Part shown: one piece after another, positions 49,379-58,918 of the stretch
Position numbering within the stretch: position 1 is the stretch's first letter
How the letters are laid out: each line of letters begins with the position of its first letter
NCBI GenBank assembly: GCA_003058495.1
Contig: QBVC01000022.1
Coordinates: 1-64,000, forward strand
Direction of reading: 5' to 3'
Length of the DNA: 64,000 nt
From: a gamma proteobacterium symbiont of Ctena orbiculata
GTDB taxonomy: Bacteria > Pseudomonadota > Gammaproteobacteria > Chromatiales > Chromatiaceae
Program-made: the position numbers and the translations under genes
Notes under the pieces: model-generated
Told to the model about the DNA's origin: nothing
The model's database searches: none
What the model saw: only the letters and a program-made list of their open reading frames with translations

Positions 49379-50566
49379 TCAGTCTTCGAGGGTTTCCGGG
49401 AACACCTTGAAGACTCTTGCGCCGATTGCCACCAGGGCCAGGGATACCGCCATCCCGGCGATACCCAGGGCCGCTTCGGGAAAGGTGGGGACGTAGTTTA
49501 TGATCTGACCGTCGAAAAAGCCGGTTTCGACGATCTCCTTGCCCGGAAATAGATTCATCGGATAGGCCTGTCCGCCGATGACGATGACATAGATCTGAAA
49601 AAAGCCGCCGATGAGTACCGCGATGGACGCCACCGCGATGGCCCAGCGGGAATTTTCAAACGCGGGCGAATAGATCAGGAACAGCGGAATAACACTGCCG
49701 ATGAGTATCTGGCCGATCCAGAACATCATGGTATAGATGCCGCCATCCAAGAGGATGAAGCGCTCGATTCCATGGTGCTGGGCCACATAGAGATTGGTCA
49801 GATTGTAGGCGAGGACGAAGTAGAGCACCGCCCCGACAAATACGCCGAGCAGGTTTTTCAGCTTGGTGAGGCGATAGACGCCGATCTCCCTGTCACCCCA
49901 GATATAGGCGGCAATCAGGGTAATGATGAAGAACGCCAGGCCGTAGCTGAAGGACATGATGACGAACATCGGCGCCATGATAGCGGCGTCGTAGGCCTCG
50001 CGCGCCACCAGGAAACCGAAGATCGAACCGGTACCCGTGGTCAGGGCTATCCGCCAGAAGAACGCCGCGAAGCCCAGGGGGCGTTTGAATTTCTCCATGC
50101 TGCGGTCCATCATCGTCCACAGGTAGACCGCGACAATGGCGACAAAACCGCTATAGAGAATCACGTTCCAGGCGAAGATCGACTTGAAATTGTACTCGGT
50201 CATGGCGACGATCAATCGATCGGGCCTGCCGAGATCGAGCACCAGCACGATCAAACCGCCGACGAGAAGCCCGATAGCCAACAGCGCGGAGTAGCGCCCC
50301 AGCGGCTTATAGAGGGGACCGCCGAATACGGATCCGATGGAGGCCACATTCAATGCGCCCGAGGCGGCTACGATGAGAAAGATCGCGAAGACATGGGGCA
50401 GACCCCATACGATCTGATTCGACATCCCGGTCACCCAGTGACCCTGGTGTTCCATGTAGTAGGCGGCACCCAGACCCACCGCGATAATCGCGCCAAGCAG
50501 TGTCAATCCCATCCAGAAGCGCACGGGTGAGCCGCAGTAGAGCTCGCGGTAATACATCTTACTCAT
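49379..50566 (-). CDS. dsrP: DsrP, NrfD-like quinol-interacting membrane subunit
   Basis: DsrP is the second membrane subunit of DsrMKJOP and links electrons to quinones. About ten hydrophobic helices and MSKMYYRELYCGSPVRFWMG match the NrfD/PsrC family. The length is 395 residues. It follows dsrO with 22 bases between. Confidence 0.97.
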   Translation of the reverse strand: MSKMYYRELYCGSPVRFWMGLTLLGAIIAVGLGAAYYMEHQGHWVTGMSNQIVWGLPHVFAIFLIVAASGALNVASIGSVFGGPLYKPLGRYSALLAIGLLVGGLIVLVLDLGRPDRLIVAMTEYNFKSIFAWNVILYSGFVAIVAVYLWTMMDRSMEKFKRPLGFAAFFWRIALTTGTGSIFGFLVAREAYDAAIMAPMFVIMSFSYGLAFFIITLIAAYIWGDREIGVYRLTKLKNLLGVFVGAVLYFVLAYNLTNLYVAQHHGIERFILLDGGIYTMMFWIGQILIGSVIPLFLIYSPAFENSRWAIAVASIAVLIGGFFQIYVIVIGGQAYPMNLFPGKEIVETGFFDGQIINYVPTFPEAALGIAGMAVSLALVAIGARVFKVFPETLED

Positions 50567-50588
50567 ATGATTCCAGGCTCCCTACAGA

Positions 50589-51341
50589 TCACAGGTTGAG
50601 ATAGCGCACGCCGGTGTTCAACTCGAGGTCGGCCCGGATCTGTACTGAGTTGTGAGACTTGAGAATCCGGCTGATCTCGCTGTCCGGGTCCTTCATGTCA
50701 CCAAAAACGATCGCATTATGGCCCTCCCTGGTGCAGGCCTCCTGACAGGCCGTCTGCATCTCCCCGGCATCGATTCTGTGCACACATAGGGTACAACCCT
50801 CGACACATCCCTTGCCCCGGGGTGCCGCCACCGACTGCTCGGAAAGGGCCTCGTGGACGAAGGAGCGCGCCTTATAGGGGCAGGCCATCATGCAGTAACG
50901 GCAACCGATGCAACGGTGGCGGTCGACCAGCACCACTCCATCGATGCGCTTGAAGGAGGCATTGGTGGGACAGACATCGACACAGGGCGGATGCTCGCAA
51001 TGCTGGCACATCATAACCAGCCGATCCACATGCCCGGTCTGCTTGTCCTTCAGCTTTACCGGACGAATCCACACCGCGTCCGTCTCCGGCCTGCCGAGGT
51101 CGGTAAGGCCGTGCTCACTGTTACAGGCATCGACACAGGCGCTGCAGCCGTCAGCGCACTTGTTGGCATCGATCAGCATGCCCCAGCGGTGTTCGCCGGA
51201 GGCGCCCGAAGTCGTCTTGTCTGCACTCCCTGCAGCATGCAAAATCACGCCGGGCGCCAGGGTCAGCGCCCCGGCTGCCGCTAGGGTTCCACCAATAAAC
51301 TGGCGGCGTTCCACGCTTGGCTGGTCACTCTTGTTGCTCAT
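50589..51341 (-). CDS. dsrO: DsrO, periplasmic iron-sulfur protein
   Basis: A twin-arginine signal (VERRQFIGGTLAAAG) exports the protein. Four cysteine clusters for 4Fe-4S centres are visible: CADGCSACVDACNSEHG, CQHCEHPPCVDVCPTNA, CIGCRYCMMACPYKAR and CVEGCTLCVHR. This is the electron-transfer subunit of DsrMKJOP. The length is 250 residues. GAGAGA precedes the ATG. Confidence 0.97.
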   Translation of the reverse strand: MSNKSDQPSVERRQFIGGTLAAAGALTLAPGVILHAAGSADKTTSGASGEHRWGMLIDANKCADGCSACVDACNSEHGLTDLGRPETDAVWIRPVKLKDKQTGHVDRLVMMCQHCEHPPCVDVCPTNASFKRIDGVVLVDRHRCIGCRYCMMACPYKARSFVHEALSEQSVAAPRGKGCVEGCTLCVHRIDAGEMQTACQEACTREGHNAIVFGDMKDPDSEISRILKSHNSVQIRADLELNTGVRYLNL

Positions 51342-51352
51342 GATCAGTCTCT

Positions 51353-51814
51353 CTACCTGCCAGCAGGCTGTTGCATATCCAGGGCCCGGCTATGCCCGTC
51401 CAATCGGTAGCCGAGGGATTTTCCGCTGCCGCTCTCGTCCGGCGTCGTACGATGACACTGAAAACAGGCGGGGCTCACCGCAACGTAACCGTGACAGGCC
51501 TGACAAAACTCGCCCTCGGCGGTGACCGAGACAGCTTGACCCTTGGCATCCCTGGAGGCGTGGCAATCGATACACTCGGCGAGGCTGTATTTCAACCCGC
51601 GCACACCATCCCTGACCGTATCGTCCCGACCATGCTGGAGAAAGTCCATATGGTTGCGGCGCATCAGGTCGGTGGGCGCGACACAGCTCTCCATCGAGGC
51701 CGCCTGTGAGTTTTCGGTTACATAACGACTCTCAGCGAAGGCCTGCATGGCAGCAAACGACAGCACTGCCAGCAGGATCATGAGGAGTCTATTGCTGATG
51801 AGAGAACTACGCAT
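51353..51814 (-). CDS. dsrJ: DsrJ, triheme cytochrome c
   Basis: Three haem c motifs, CIDCH, CQACH and CFQCH, follow an N-terminal signal-like membrane anchor. Cys44 in SCVAPTDL corresponds to the cysteine known as an unusual haem axial ligand in A. vinosum DsrJ. The length is 153 residues. It is the periplasmic cytochrome of DsrMKJOP. Confidence 0.96.
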   Translation of the reverse strand: MRSSLISNRLLMILLAVLSFAAMQAFAESRYVTENSQAASMESCVAPTDLMRRNHMDFLQHGRDDTVRDGVRGLKYSLAECIDCHASRDAKGQAVSVTAEGEFCQACHGYVAVSPACFQCHRTTPDESGSGKSLGYRLDGHSRALDMQQPAGR

Positions 51815-51822
51815 CTCAGCTC

Positions 51823-53769
51823 CTATTCACCTAACCCCATCTGGATATATCCGGTGGGACAAACATCGGTGCAGACATGGCATCCGATGCACTTGTTGTA
51901 GTCGGTGTCGACATAGCGACCGGTGGTCGATTCCGCCTTCTTCACCCGGAATACCGCGTCCTGCGGGCAGAAGACGACACAGTTGTCGCATTCGAAACAC
52001 ATGCCGCAGCTCATGCAGCGCTTGGCCTCTTCCTGCGCCTGCTCCTGGTTGAGGCCGCTCATCCGCTCCTTGAAGTGATGCAGCACCTCGTCGGCAGTGG
52101 GCACATCCTCCGAGCGCAGCAGACGCGGGGTGAAAGAGAAGTGCCCCAGGAACAGATCGCCTGCAGGAATGATCTCCTGGTAAGAACGGTCCTCGTAGTT
52201 GTGTACGGCAAACTTGGCCGTGTTGGTGCCGCGCAGGTCGCTTTCATCCTTATCGAAGGCTTCAGGCTCCATATCCGTTTCTTTCAGCTTGTCGAGCAGG
52301 TCGAAATGGTGAACATCCACCTTCGGACGTTTCGCAAGCTCTTTTTTACCCAGGTAGGCATCGATGCTCTCGCAGGCGATGGAGGCCTGACCGATGGCCG
52401 TGGTCAACAGGTGCGGACGAATGATATCGCCGGCCACGAAATGACCCTCCTTGCCAGGCACCTGATAGAACTTGTCCGCGTCCATCAGGTTCTTGTCGTT
52501 GGCCATCTCTTCGAGACCTTCCATGTCGGCGCTCTGGCCGATGGCGGAGACGATGAGATCGGCCTCCAGGACGCGTTCGGTACCCTCGGTGGGAATCGGG
52601 GTCATGCCGTCCATGGTGCAGTCACACACCTTGAGGCCGGTGGCGCGACCGTCGTCACCGACGATCACTTCCAGCGGCATCACGCCGTCGAGGATCTCAC
52701 AACCCTCGTGCAGGGCATCGTGAATCTCATGCTGCGCGGCAAACATCTTGTCCTTGGTGAACAGGGAGGTCAGGGTGGCGGCGGCAGGCTCTGCACCTGC
52801 GGCCAGCGCATCATCCTGGTTCATGCCGGTATCGAGCACCACGTCTTCGGGGTTACCGGCGGCGCTGTTCGCACCCAGGCGCCTGGCCACGGAGATCACG
52901 TCGATGGAGGTGTCACCGCCACCGATACAGACAACCTTGTTGGCGGTTACCTTCATGCGGCCTTCGTTGAAGGCCTTGAGAAAGGCCACACCGGAGACGC
53001 AATTGGGGGTACCGGTCCAGCCATCCACCGGCAGATCACGACCGTTCTGGCAACCGAGGGCCCAGAGGATCGCGTCGTGTTCTTTTTCGATATCGGCGAC
53101 CGGGACATCGGCACCGACCTTGACGCCGGTCCTGGTCTCGACGCCCATGTCGAGAATACGCTGGATCTCCGCCTGCAGCTTGTCACGGGGAATACGATAG
53201 TTGGGAATGCCGTAGCGCATCATGCCGCCGAGCTCGGGATCCTTCTCGAAGACAGTCACCGCATGGCCCATCTTGCGCAGCTGGAAGGCAGCCGCCATGC
53301 CGGCGGGGCCGCCGCCGATGACCGCCACCTTCTTTCCGGTATCGGTGCCGGGGGTAAACTTGAAGCCCTTTTCGATAGCGGTATCACCGATGTATTGCTC
53401 GACCGAGTTGATGCCGACGAAGTCCTCGACCTCGTTACGGTTGCAACCGTCCTGGCATGGCGCCGGACAGACTCTGCCCATCATGGAGGGAAAGGGGTTG
53501 GCCTCCACCGCGCGTTCGAAGGCATACTGCTCCCACTCCATACCCTCGGAAGGCTTTTCCTGCTCACGTACGATCGCCAGCCAACCACGGATATCGTGAC
53601 CAGATGGGCAGCTGCCCTGGCAAGGGGGCGTACGATTGATATAGGTGGGGCACTTGTAGGAGGTATCTTCAAGGAAGATTTTATCACCCCAATCATCCCA
53701 TTCGGTTTCGCCGTCTTCAAAACGGCGCCAAGTAATCTGTTTTTTCATCTCTTCGCTAGGAGTTGCCAT
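51823..53769 (-). CDS. dsrL: DsrL, NAD(P)H-linked iron-sulfur flavoprotein
   Basis: DsrL accepts electrons from DsrAB and passes them to NAD+ in sulfur oxidisers. An N-terminal iron-sulfur region (CPTYINRTPPCQGSCPSGHD), an FAD site (VIGGGPAGMAAAFQL), an NAD(P) site (IGGGDTSIDVISVARR) and a C-terminal ferredoxin domain (CMSCGMCFECDNC and CIGCHVCTDVCPTG) are present in order. The length is 648 residues. AGGAG precedes the ATG. It lies between dsrK and dsrJ, as in oxidative-type operons. Confidence 0.97.
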   Translation of the reverse strand: MATPSEEMKKQITWRRFEDGETEWDDWGDKIFLEDTSYKCPTYINRTPPCQGSCPSGHDIRGWLAIVREQEKPSEGMEWEQYAFERAVEANPFPSMMGRVCPAPCQDGCNRNEVEDFVGINSVEQYIGDTAIEKGFKFTPGTDTGKKVAVIGGGPAGMAAAFQLRKMGHAVTVFEKDPELGGMMRYGIPNYRIPRDKLQAEIQRILDMGVETRTGVKVGADVPVADIEKEHDAILWALGCQNGRDLPVDGWTGTPNCVSGVAFLKAFNEGRMKVTANKVVCIGGGDTSIDVISVARRLGANSAAGNPEDVVLDTGMNQDDALAAGAEPAAATLTSLFTKDKMFAAQHEIHDALHEGCEILDGVMPLEVIVGDDGRATGLKVCDCTMDGMTPIPTEGTERVLEADLIVSAIGQSADMEGLEEMANDKNLMDADKFYQVPGKEGHFVAGDIIRPHLLTTAIGQASIACESIDAYLGKKELAKRPKVDVHHFDLLDKLKETDMEPEAFDKDESDLRGTNTAKFAVHNYEDRSYQEIIPAGDLFLGHFSFTPRLLRSEDVPTADEVLHHFKERMSGLNQEQAQEEAKRCMSCGMCFECDNCVVFCPQDAVFRVKKAESTTGRYVDTDYNKCIGCHVCTDVCPTGYIQMGLGE

Positions 53770-53846
53770 TTTCAGTCTCCTCTTGGAACTTCTCTTGGTC
53801 GTGCCCTACCCTTGGTAGGAGTCGTAGTTTGCGCTAGTTTTCGCTT

Positions 53847-55388
53847 CTATTCGTCATCATCGTCTTCGCCGTAGCCGGGGGCTTCCTCCGGCGGCGTCTT
53901 CCTGTTCAACACAATCGCGTTGCTGACCAGCTGATGGACGCTGACGATCTGGAACATATCCATCCCGTAGTAGGGGAACACCTTGGTGAACTGGCTCTTG
54001 CAGATCGCACAGATCGCCGCAAGATGGGTAACACCCTTCTCTTCCATGACATTCTTGAAGGCGGTCATGCGCGGCTTCGCGCCCTTCACCCGCACCTCCA
54101 TCAGGTCGTCGGTCAACAGACCGCCGCCACCGCCGCAGCAGAAGGTGCGCTCATGGATGGTATCCCACTCCATGTCGTGGTAGTTGTTGACCACCGCCTT
54201 AATCACCTCGCGCGGGATATCGAACTGGCCGCCCGGCTTGTCGCCCATGCGGGTGGCTCGCGCCACATTGCACGAGTCGTGGAAGGTGATCGACATATCG
54301 TCGTTCTCGGACTTGTCGAACTCCAGCGTACCCTTCTCGATCTCGTTGAGGGTGAACTCGCAGATATGCTGCGGTACCGGATAGTCGGGATCGAGGAAGT
54401 CGAAGGGTCCGGCAAGGGTATTGAGAAAGCTGTAGGCAACCCGCCATGCATGGCCGCACTCGCCAAAGACGATACGCTTGACCCCCAGCTCGAGGGCGGC
54501 TTCACGAATGCGCAGGGATACCCGGCGCATGTTCTCGTAGCTGCCGATGAACATGCCGAAGTTACCCGCTTCGGATGCCTTGGTGCTCAGGGTCCAGCTG
54601 ACACCGGCCTCGTGAAAGACCTTGCCGTAACCGATCAGGCCGTCCACATGGGGCTCGGCGAAGAAGTCGGCGGAGGGGGTGACCAACAGGATATCGGCGC
54701 CCTTCACGTCGAGGGGATACTTCACCGCCACTTCATCCTCTTCGTAGACATCCTCCTCGAGACCTTCGAGGGTATCTTCGATGGCGGGTCCTGGCAGGCC
54801 GAGGTTATTACCGATCTTGTGTACCTTGCCGATGATCTCGTTACAGTACTTCTGACCGACACCGATGGAGTCGAGGATCTCCCTCGCCGCCATCGAGATC
54901 TCGGCGGTATCGATGCCGTAGGGGCAGAAGACGGAGCAGCGCCGGCACTGGGAGCACTGATGGAAGTAGCTGTACCACTCATCAACGACTTCATCGGTCA
55001 GGTCAGCCGCACCAACCAGCTTGGGGAAATATTTTCCGGCAAAGGTGAAGTAGCGCCGGTAGACCTTGCGCAACAGATCCTGCCTGCCAACAGGCATGTT
55101 CTTGGGATCCTTGGTGCCCAGGTAATAGTGGCACTTGTCGGTGCAAGAACCGCACTTCACGCAGGCATCCATGAATACCTGGAAGGAACGGTAACGGCTC
55201 AACAGGTCTCCCATCTTGTCGATGGCGACCTCTTTCCAGTTCTCCACCTTCTCACCAGGAAAGCCCAGGGGCTCCTGGTGTTCAGGCTTGGCCACGAAGC
55301 AGGTGACGTGCTCCATGGTACCTTCAACCAGTTTCGGAACTTCGATGAACTCAGTCAGTTCCGGTGTTTCAAATTCAGCTCCAGCCAT
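53847..55388 (-). CDS. dsrK: DsrK, CCG-domain iron-sulfur protein
   Basis: DsrK is the cytoplasmic HdrD-like subunit of DsrMKJOP that is thought to act on the DsrC disulfide. Two ferredoxin motifs (CVKCGSCTDKCHYYLG and CSQCRRCSVFCPYGID) precede CCG-type motifs (FGECGHAWR, ERTFCCGGGGGLL). The length of 513 residues is typical. It follows dsrM by 28 bases. Confidence 0.97.
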   Translation of the reverse strand: MAGAEFETPELTEFIEVPKLVEGTMEHVTCFVAKPEHQEPLGFPGEKVENWKEVAIDKMGDLLSRYRSFQVFMDACVKCGSCTDKCHYYLGTKDPKNMPVGRQDLLRKVYRRYFTFAGKYFPKLVGAADLTDEVVDEWYSYFHQCSQCRRCSVFCPYGIDTAEISMAAREILDSIGVGQKYCNEIIGKVHKIGNNLGLPGPAIEDTLEGLEEDVYEEDEVAVKYPLDVKGADILLVTPSADFFAEPHVDGLIGYGKVFHEAGVSWTLSTKASEAGNFGMFIGSYENMRRVSLRIREAALELGVKRIVFGECGHAWRVAYSFLNTLAGPFDFLDPDYPVPQHICEFTLNEIEKGTLEFDKSENDDMSITFHDSCNVARATRMGDKPGGQFDIPREVIKAVVNNYHDMEWDTIHERTFCCGGGGGLLTDDLMEVRVKGAKPRMTAFKNVMEEKGVTHLAAICAICKSQFTKVFPYYGMDMFQIVSVHQLVSNAIVLNRKTPPEEAPGYGEDDDDE

Positions 55389-55416
55389 TTGTAACCCTCA
55401 TCGGCCAAGCGTGTAT

Positions 55417-56139
55417 TTAGGACTCTTCCAACTTTCTCGCCCATTCGACCAGGTGGCGCTTTTCACGCGGATTGTCCACCTGATTCCGGGTCGGGCTGAA
55501 AAAGACACCCGGTATATGCAGCAGTTTGCTGAACGGCAGCAGCAGCATCAGCACGGCCACCAGGGTGAGATGTACGAGCAGCAGGGGATCCATGGGCAGA
55601 TCGCCGCCGCTGAATGTCCAGAATCCGGTAAAGAACTCCTTCACCGCAACCACGTCGGTATGAACCAGGAATGTCATTGTCGCGCCGCTCAAGCCGATCA
55701 CTAACAGCAGCAGCAGCCAAAGAAAATCGGAGGGAGAAGAGATATAGCGGACGCGATCGACGAATATCCTCCGGATCAGCAATCCCGCAAGACCTGCAAT
55801 CATGGCAAAGGCGGCATACTTGCCAAACGGCTGGATCAGCTGAATCGGCAGCCAGACAGGGTCGATAAAATAACGGACATGACGCACGAGTACCAGGAAC
55901 AGCCCCATGTGAAACATCCATGAGAAGATCCAGGTCCACTTGGTGCTCTTGAACAGACTTTCGAAGAGCACCACTTCACGAATCATCCGCAGGACCACGC
56001 CGGTCCGGGTAACAGGCGCCGGTGTGGTCGGAATCTTTAACGGAGCAGGGATTCTTGAATACTGGACGATCTTCCTTGCCAGCCCAAGAACAAGAACTAA
56101 GGTCGCTACGATAAACAGCAACGCGTAGACAGATGACAT
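55417..56139 (-). CDS. dsrM: DsrM, membrane cytochrome b subunit
   Basis: DsrM is a NarI-like dihaem cytochrome b of DsrMKJOP that interacts with quinones. Five to six helices with histidines in MFHMGLFLVLVRHVRYF and LLVHLTLVAVLMLLLPFSKL fit the family. The length is 240 residues, shorter than sulfate-reducer DsrM but usual for sulfur oxidisers. Confidence 0.95.
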   Translation of the reverse strand: MSSVYALLFIVATLVLVLGLARKIVQYSRIPAPLKIPTTPAPVTRTGVVLRMIREVVLFESLFKSTKWTWIFSWMFHMGLFLVLVRHVRYFIDPVWLPIQLIQPFGKYAAFAMIAGLAGLLIRRIFVDRVRYISSPSDFLWLLLLLVIGLSGATMTFLVHTDVVAVKEFFTGFWTFSGGDLPMDPLLLVHLTLVAVLMLLLPFSKLLHIPGVFFSPTRNQVDNPREKRHLVEWARKLEES

Positions 56140-56211
56140 AATCCTGCGTTCCTCAAAAAGTGATCGGGTGATGGAGGCGCATACAGCGCCTCCATCTCGA
56201 GCAGATGCTTT

Positions 56212-56544
56212 TTAGATGCAGCCAGTCGGTTTCGGCAGACCGGCGAAACGGCAAGCCTGCTTGCCCGGGCCATAGGGAAACAGGGCATAGAGGTATTTGG
56301 AGTTGCCCTTTTCCTTACCCAGCTTCTTGCCCACAGCCTTGGTGAGGACGCGAACCGCGGGAGCGATCTGATACTCCTCGTAGTACTCGCGCAGGAAGTT
56401 GATGATCTCCCAATGCTCGTCGGTCAGTTCGAGGTCGTCTTCCTTGGCCATGGCCTCAGCCACGCCAGGCTCCCAATCAGACAGGTTGGTCAGGTAGCCT
56501 TCTTCATCAGTTTCAAAGGATTTACCATTGATTTCGATAGCCAT
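56212..56544 (-). CDS. dsrC: DsrC, sulfur-carrier protein with both conserved cysteines
   Basis: DsrC carries sulfane sulfur to DsrAB and forms a trisulfide. Both C-terminal cysteines are present: Cys98 in KQACRFAGL and Cys109, the penultimate residue. The length of 110 residues fits. ATG at 56544 has GGGAGAG upstream; the frame extends 16 codons further. Compare the cysteine-free homologue at 62330. Confidence 0.97.
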   Translation of the reverse strand: MAIEINGKSFETDEEGYLTNLSDWEPGVAEAMAKEDDLELTDEHWEIINFLREYYEEYQIAPAVRVLTKAVGKKLGKEKGNSKYLYALFPYGPGKQACRFAGLPKPTGCI

Positions 56545-56582
56545 TATTTCTCTCCCAGTAGAGTTAAAAAGTTGTTCGTTGA

Positions 56583-56888
56583 TCAGACCCAAGCCTGTAC
56601 CTTGTCATTCTCGGCAGCGAGACTGACAAACTTGGCATAGTCCACGATTTCAATGCCATCAGCGACCTTGTCTTCGCTTACGCCGCGAGCCTTGAGGTCG
56701 GGGCCCAGCACATAGAAATTCACGCCATCTTTGGCGGCAATCTTCTGCGTGCAGCCGGTGCCCTTGATCGCACCATAAATGCCGTCTTCGTACATAAGGA
56801 CAGAACTGCCTGCCTTGGCATAGGCCAGACAGCTATCCATTGAAGACTTTTCAAAAGGTGATTTGTTAACAGTATGTAGGGTGCTCAT
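56583..56888 (-). CDS. dsrH: DsrH, sulfur relay subunit
   Basis: DsrH is part of the DsrE2F2H2 hexamer that passes sulfur to DsrC. Cys20 is at the position of the conserved DsrH cysteine, in KSSMDSCLAYA. The length is 101 residues. It lies between dsrF and dsrC. Confidence 0.96.
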   Translation of the reverse strand: MSTLHTVNKSPFEKSSMDSCLAYAKAGSSVLMYEDGIYGAIKGTGCTQKIAAKDGVNFYVLGPDLKARGVSEDKVADGIEIVDYAKFVSLAAENDKVQAWV

Positions 56889-56903
56889 GCAATCGTCTCC
56901 GGC

Positions 56904-57314
56904 TTAGAAGCTGAACATGACATCTTGGTCTTCCATGATGTCCGCCATTTCCGCGCGACTGACCACACGGATAGAGTCCTTCTCCGCCCAGTCGTCATCT
57001 TCATCCTCGTAGGTGAGAGGCATCAGATCTTCCAAGCTCAGGCCTCGCTCCTCCAGCGACTCCTTCTCCACATACAGCTTGGTAACATCGTAATCACCAA
57101 GTGCCTGGTAGGTGGGCGAGAAGTTCTTCATATCCACCCCGGCAGTATCCTGCCCCTTGACCAACTGATAGACACCGTCATCGAGGAAAGCCAGACTGAC
57201 ATCCTGATCGAATGCGGCGCCGATCAATACAACCTCCAGCGACTCCCAGGCATAGATGGTGCCATAGGGGGCCCGACGGTTGAGGTACATGAATTTTTTA
57301 ATATCTTCAGACAT
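56904..57314 (-). CDS. dsrF: DsrF, sulfur relay subunit
   Basis: DsrF is the structural partner of DsrE in DsrEFH and has no active cysteine. YLNRRAPYGTIYAWESLEVV and AAFDQDVSLAFLDDGVYQL match. ATG at 57314 is preferred, with GGGG six bases upstream, over TTG at 57320. This gives 136 residues, the usual length. Confidence 0.96.
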   Translation of the reverse strand: MSEDIKKFMYLNRRAPYGTIYAWESLEVVLIGAAFDQDVSLAFLDDGVYQLVKGQDTAGVDMKNFSPTYQALGDYDVTKLYVEKESLEERGLSLEDLMPLTYEDEDDDWAEKDSIRVVSRAEMADIMEDQDVMFSF

Positions 57315-57329
57315 CTTCAACCCCTATGC

Positions 57330-57722
57330 TCAATCACCGAATACCACAAGACGATCCGACTGGATGCCCGCCTCGACCAACTGGCCGAGACCGGAGATGC
57401 GAAAGCCTTCCGCAATGTTCTGCGCATCCTTGCCGTTGCGCTGCATCTCACCCTCGTCGACGATACCCCGCCGTTGGGCGGCGGCAACGCAGACCACCAG
57501 ATCGAGATCGTGCTGTTTACCGAGTTCGGACCAACGCTTGACGATGTTGCGATCGTCCTGCGGTGGCGTGGTCAGATTGGTGCCGTTGTTGACACCGTCG
57601 TGATAGAAGAAGACACGCATGATCTCGTGCCCCGCCTCCAGCGCCGCCTTGGTGAACTGGTAGGCCGAATCAGTGGCTTGGTGCTGATAGGGACCCTCAT
57701 TAACCTGAATCGCGAATTTCAT
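57330..57722 (-). CDS. dsrE: DsrE, sulfur relay subunit with active cysteine
   Basis: DsrE binds sulfur on a conserved cysteine, here Cys78 in DLVVCVAAAQRRG, and gives it to DsrC. VNEGPYQHQATDSAYQF and HEIMRVFFYHDGV are typical. The length of 130 residues matches the family. AGGAAGG precedes the ATG. Confidence 0.97.
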   Translation of the reverse strand: MKFAIQVNEGPYQHQATDSAYQFTKAALEAGHEIMRVFFYHDGVNNGTNLTTPPQDDRNIVKRWSELGKQHDLDLVVCVAAAQRRGIVDEGEMQRNGKDAQNIAEGFRISGLGQLVEAGIQSDRLVVFGD

Positions 57723-57762
57723 CGGTAGACCTTCCTGTTATTGCCTGTACGTTATTCCCGAA

Positions 57763-58833
57763 TTAGAAGCGGATATGCGCAGAGGCATTCAGGTTGTTGC
57801 GGCTGCCACGCCAGTTATCGATGTGATACTTGGTGAAGGGCAGACCGGTCTTCTCGAAGAACTTCGGCCAACCGATACGCTCAGCCCACTCGCCGATACG
57901 CTCCCAATCCTTGGCATCCTCTTTGTAGGCGCCGAGGATCTGCTTGACGATGGTGGAAACCTCCGGCCAACGCGGCGGATTGTTCGGCACACCGGCAGCA
58001 ACCAGCTTGTGGAAGGTCGGCTTGGAACGGGCGTTGGAGTTCTTGCCGCCCACCCAGATGGCGAACTTGGAGTGCTCCGGATCGTTGATCTGCATCGGCG
58101 GACAGGGCGGGAAGCAGGCACCGCAGCAGATGCACTTCTTCTCATCCACCTCCAGGGAAGGCTTGCCGTTGACCATCGCGGGACGGATCGCCGCCACCGG
58201 GCAGCGGGCCACGACCGAGGGGCGCTCGCAGACATTGGCGACCTGGGAATGGTCGATCTTGGGCGGCTTGGTGTGCTGAATGTTGATCGCGATATCACCC
58301 TGGCCGCCGCAGTTGATCTGGCAGCAGGAGGTGGTGATGCGCACCCGGTTGGGCATCTCCTCTTTGATGAACTCTTCGTAGAGATCATCCATCAGGGCCT
58401 TCACCGCGCCGGATGCGTCGGTACCCGGGATGTCGCAGTGCAACCAGCCCTGGGTGTGGGAGATCATGGAGACAGAGGGGCCGGTGCCGCCGATGGGGAA
58501 ACCCTCGGCCTCCAGCTTGTCGATCAGGGGCTGGACCTTGGACTCCTCGCTGACCATGTACTCGATGTTGGAGCGAATGGTGAAGCGCACATAGCCCTCG
58601 GCAAATTCGTCGGCGATGTCCATCAGCTTGCGGATGGTATAGACGTCCATCTGACGCTGGGTGCCGGCACGCACGGTCCAGATGCTGTCGCCGCTCTTGG
58701 CTACGTGAACCAGGACACCGGGGCGCGGACGCTCATGATAGGCCCACTGGCCATAGTTTTTCTTCAATACGGGGTGTAAGTAGGGCTCCATCTCCGGGAC
58801 GCCACTCTCAATCGGCATACGAGGTTCCGACAT
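57763..58833 (-). CDS. dsrB: Reverse dissimilatory sulfite reductase beta subunit
   Basis: With DsrA it oxidises sulfane sulfur to sulfite. TTSCCQINCGGQGDIAIN contains the sirohaem-cluster region, and the ferredoxin motif is CICCGACFPPCPPM. ATG at 58833 has GGAGG upstream; the frame extends 49 codons further without support. The length is 356 residues. Confidence 0.98.
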   Translation of the reverse strand: MSEPRMPIESGVPEMEPYLHPVLKKNYGQWAYHERPRPGVLVHVAKSGDSIWTVRAGTQRQMDVYTIRKLMDIADEFAEGYVRFTIRSNIEYMVSEESKVQPLIDKLEAEGFPIGGTGPSVSMISHTQGWLHCDIPGTDASGAVKALMDDLYEEFIKEEMPNRVRITTSCCQINCGGQGDIAINIQHTKPPKIDHSQVANVCERPSVVARCPVAAIRPAMVNGKPSLEVDEKKCICCGACFPPCPPMQINDPEHSKFAIWVGGKNSNARSKPTFHKLVAAGVPNNPPRWPEVSTIVKQILGAYKEDAKDWERIGEWAERIGWPKFFEKTGLPFTKYHIDNWRGSRNNLNASAHIRF

Positions 58834-58868
58834 ACCTACCTCCAAAAAATTAGGGTAATTGATTCGTT

Positions 58869-58905
58869 TTAAGGGGCAATCGAGAAATCCCGTTGCCCCC
58901 CTTAA
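58869..58905 (-). promoter_or_regulatory. Hairpin in the dsrA-dsrB intercistronic gap
   Basis: TTAAGGGGCAA and TTGCCCCCCTTAA form a stem with a two-base bulge around a 13-base loop. With no T run it is more likely a processing or mRNA stabiliser element than a terminator. Confidence 0.45.
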
Positions 58906-58918
58906 TAGCTGATCGGTG

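Noticed and set aside
51877-53874. 665-residue open frame opposite dsrL
   Set aside because: It mirrors dsrL codons on the other strand, has no family features and no ribosome site; such shadows are common in GC-rich genes. The same holds for 53934-55394, 58916-60025 and 34196-35866.
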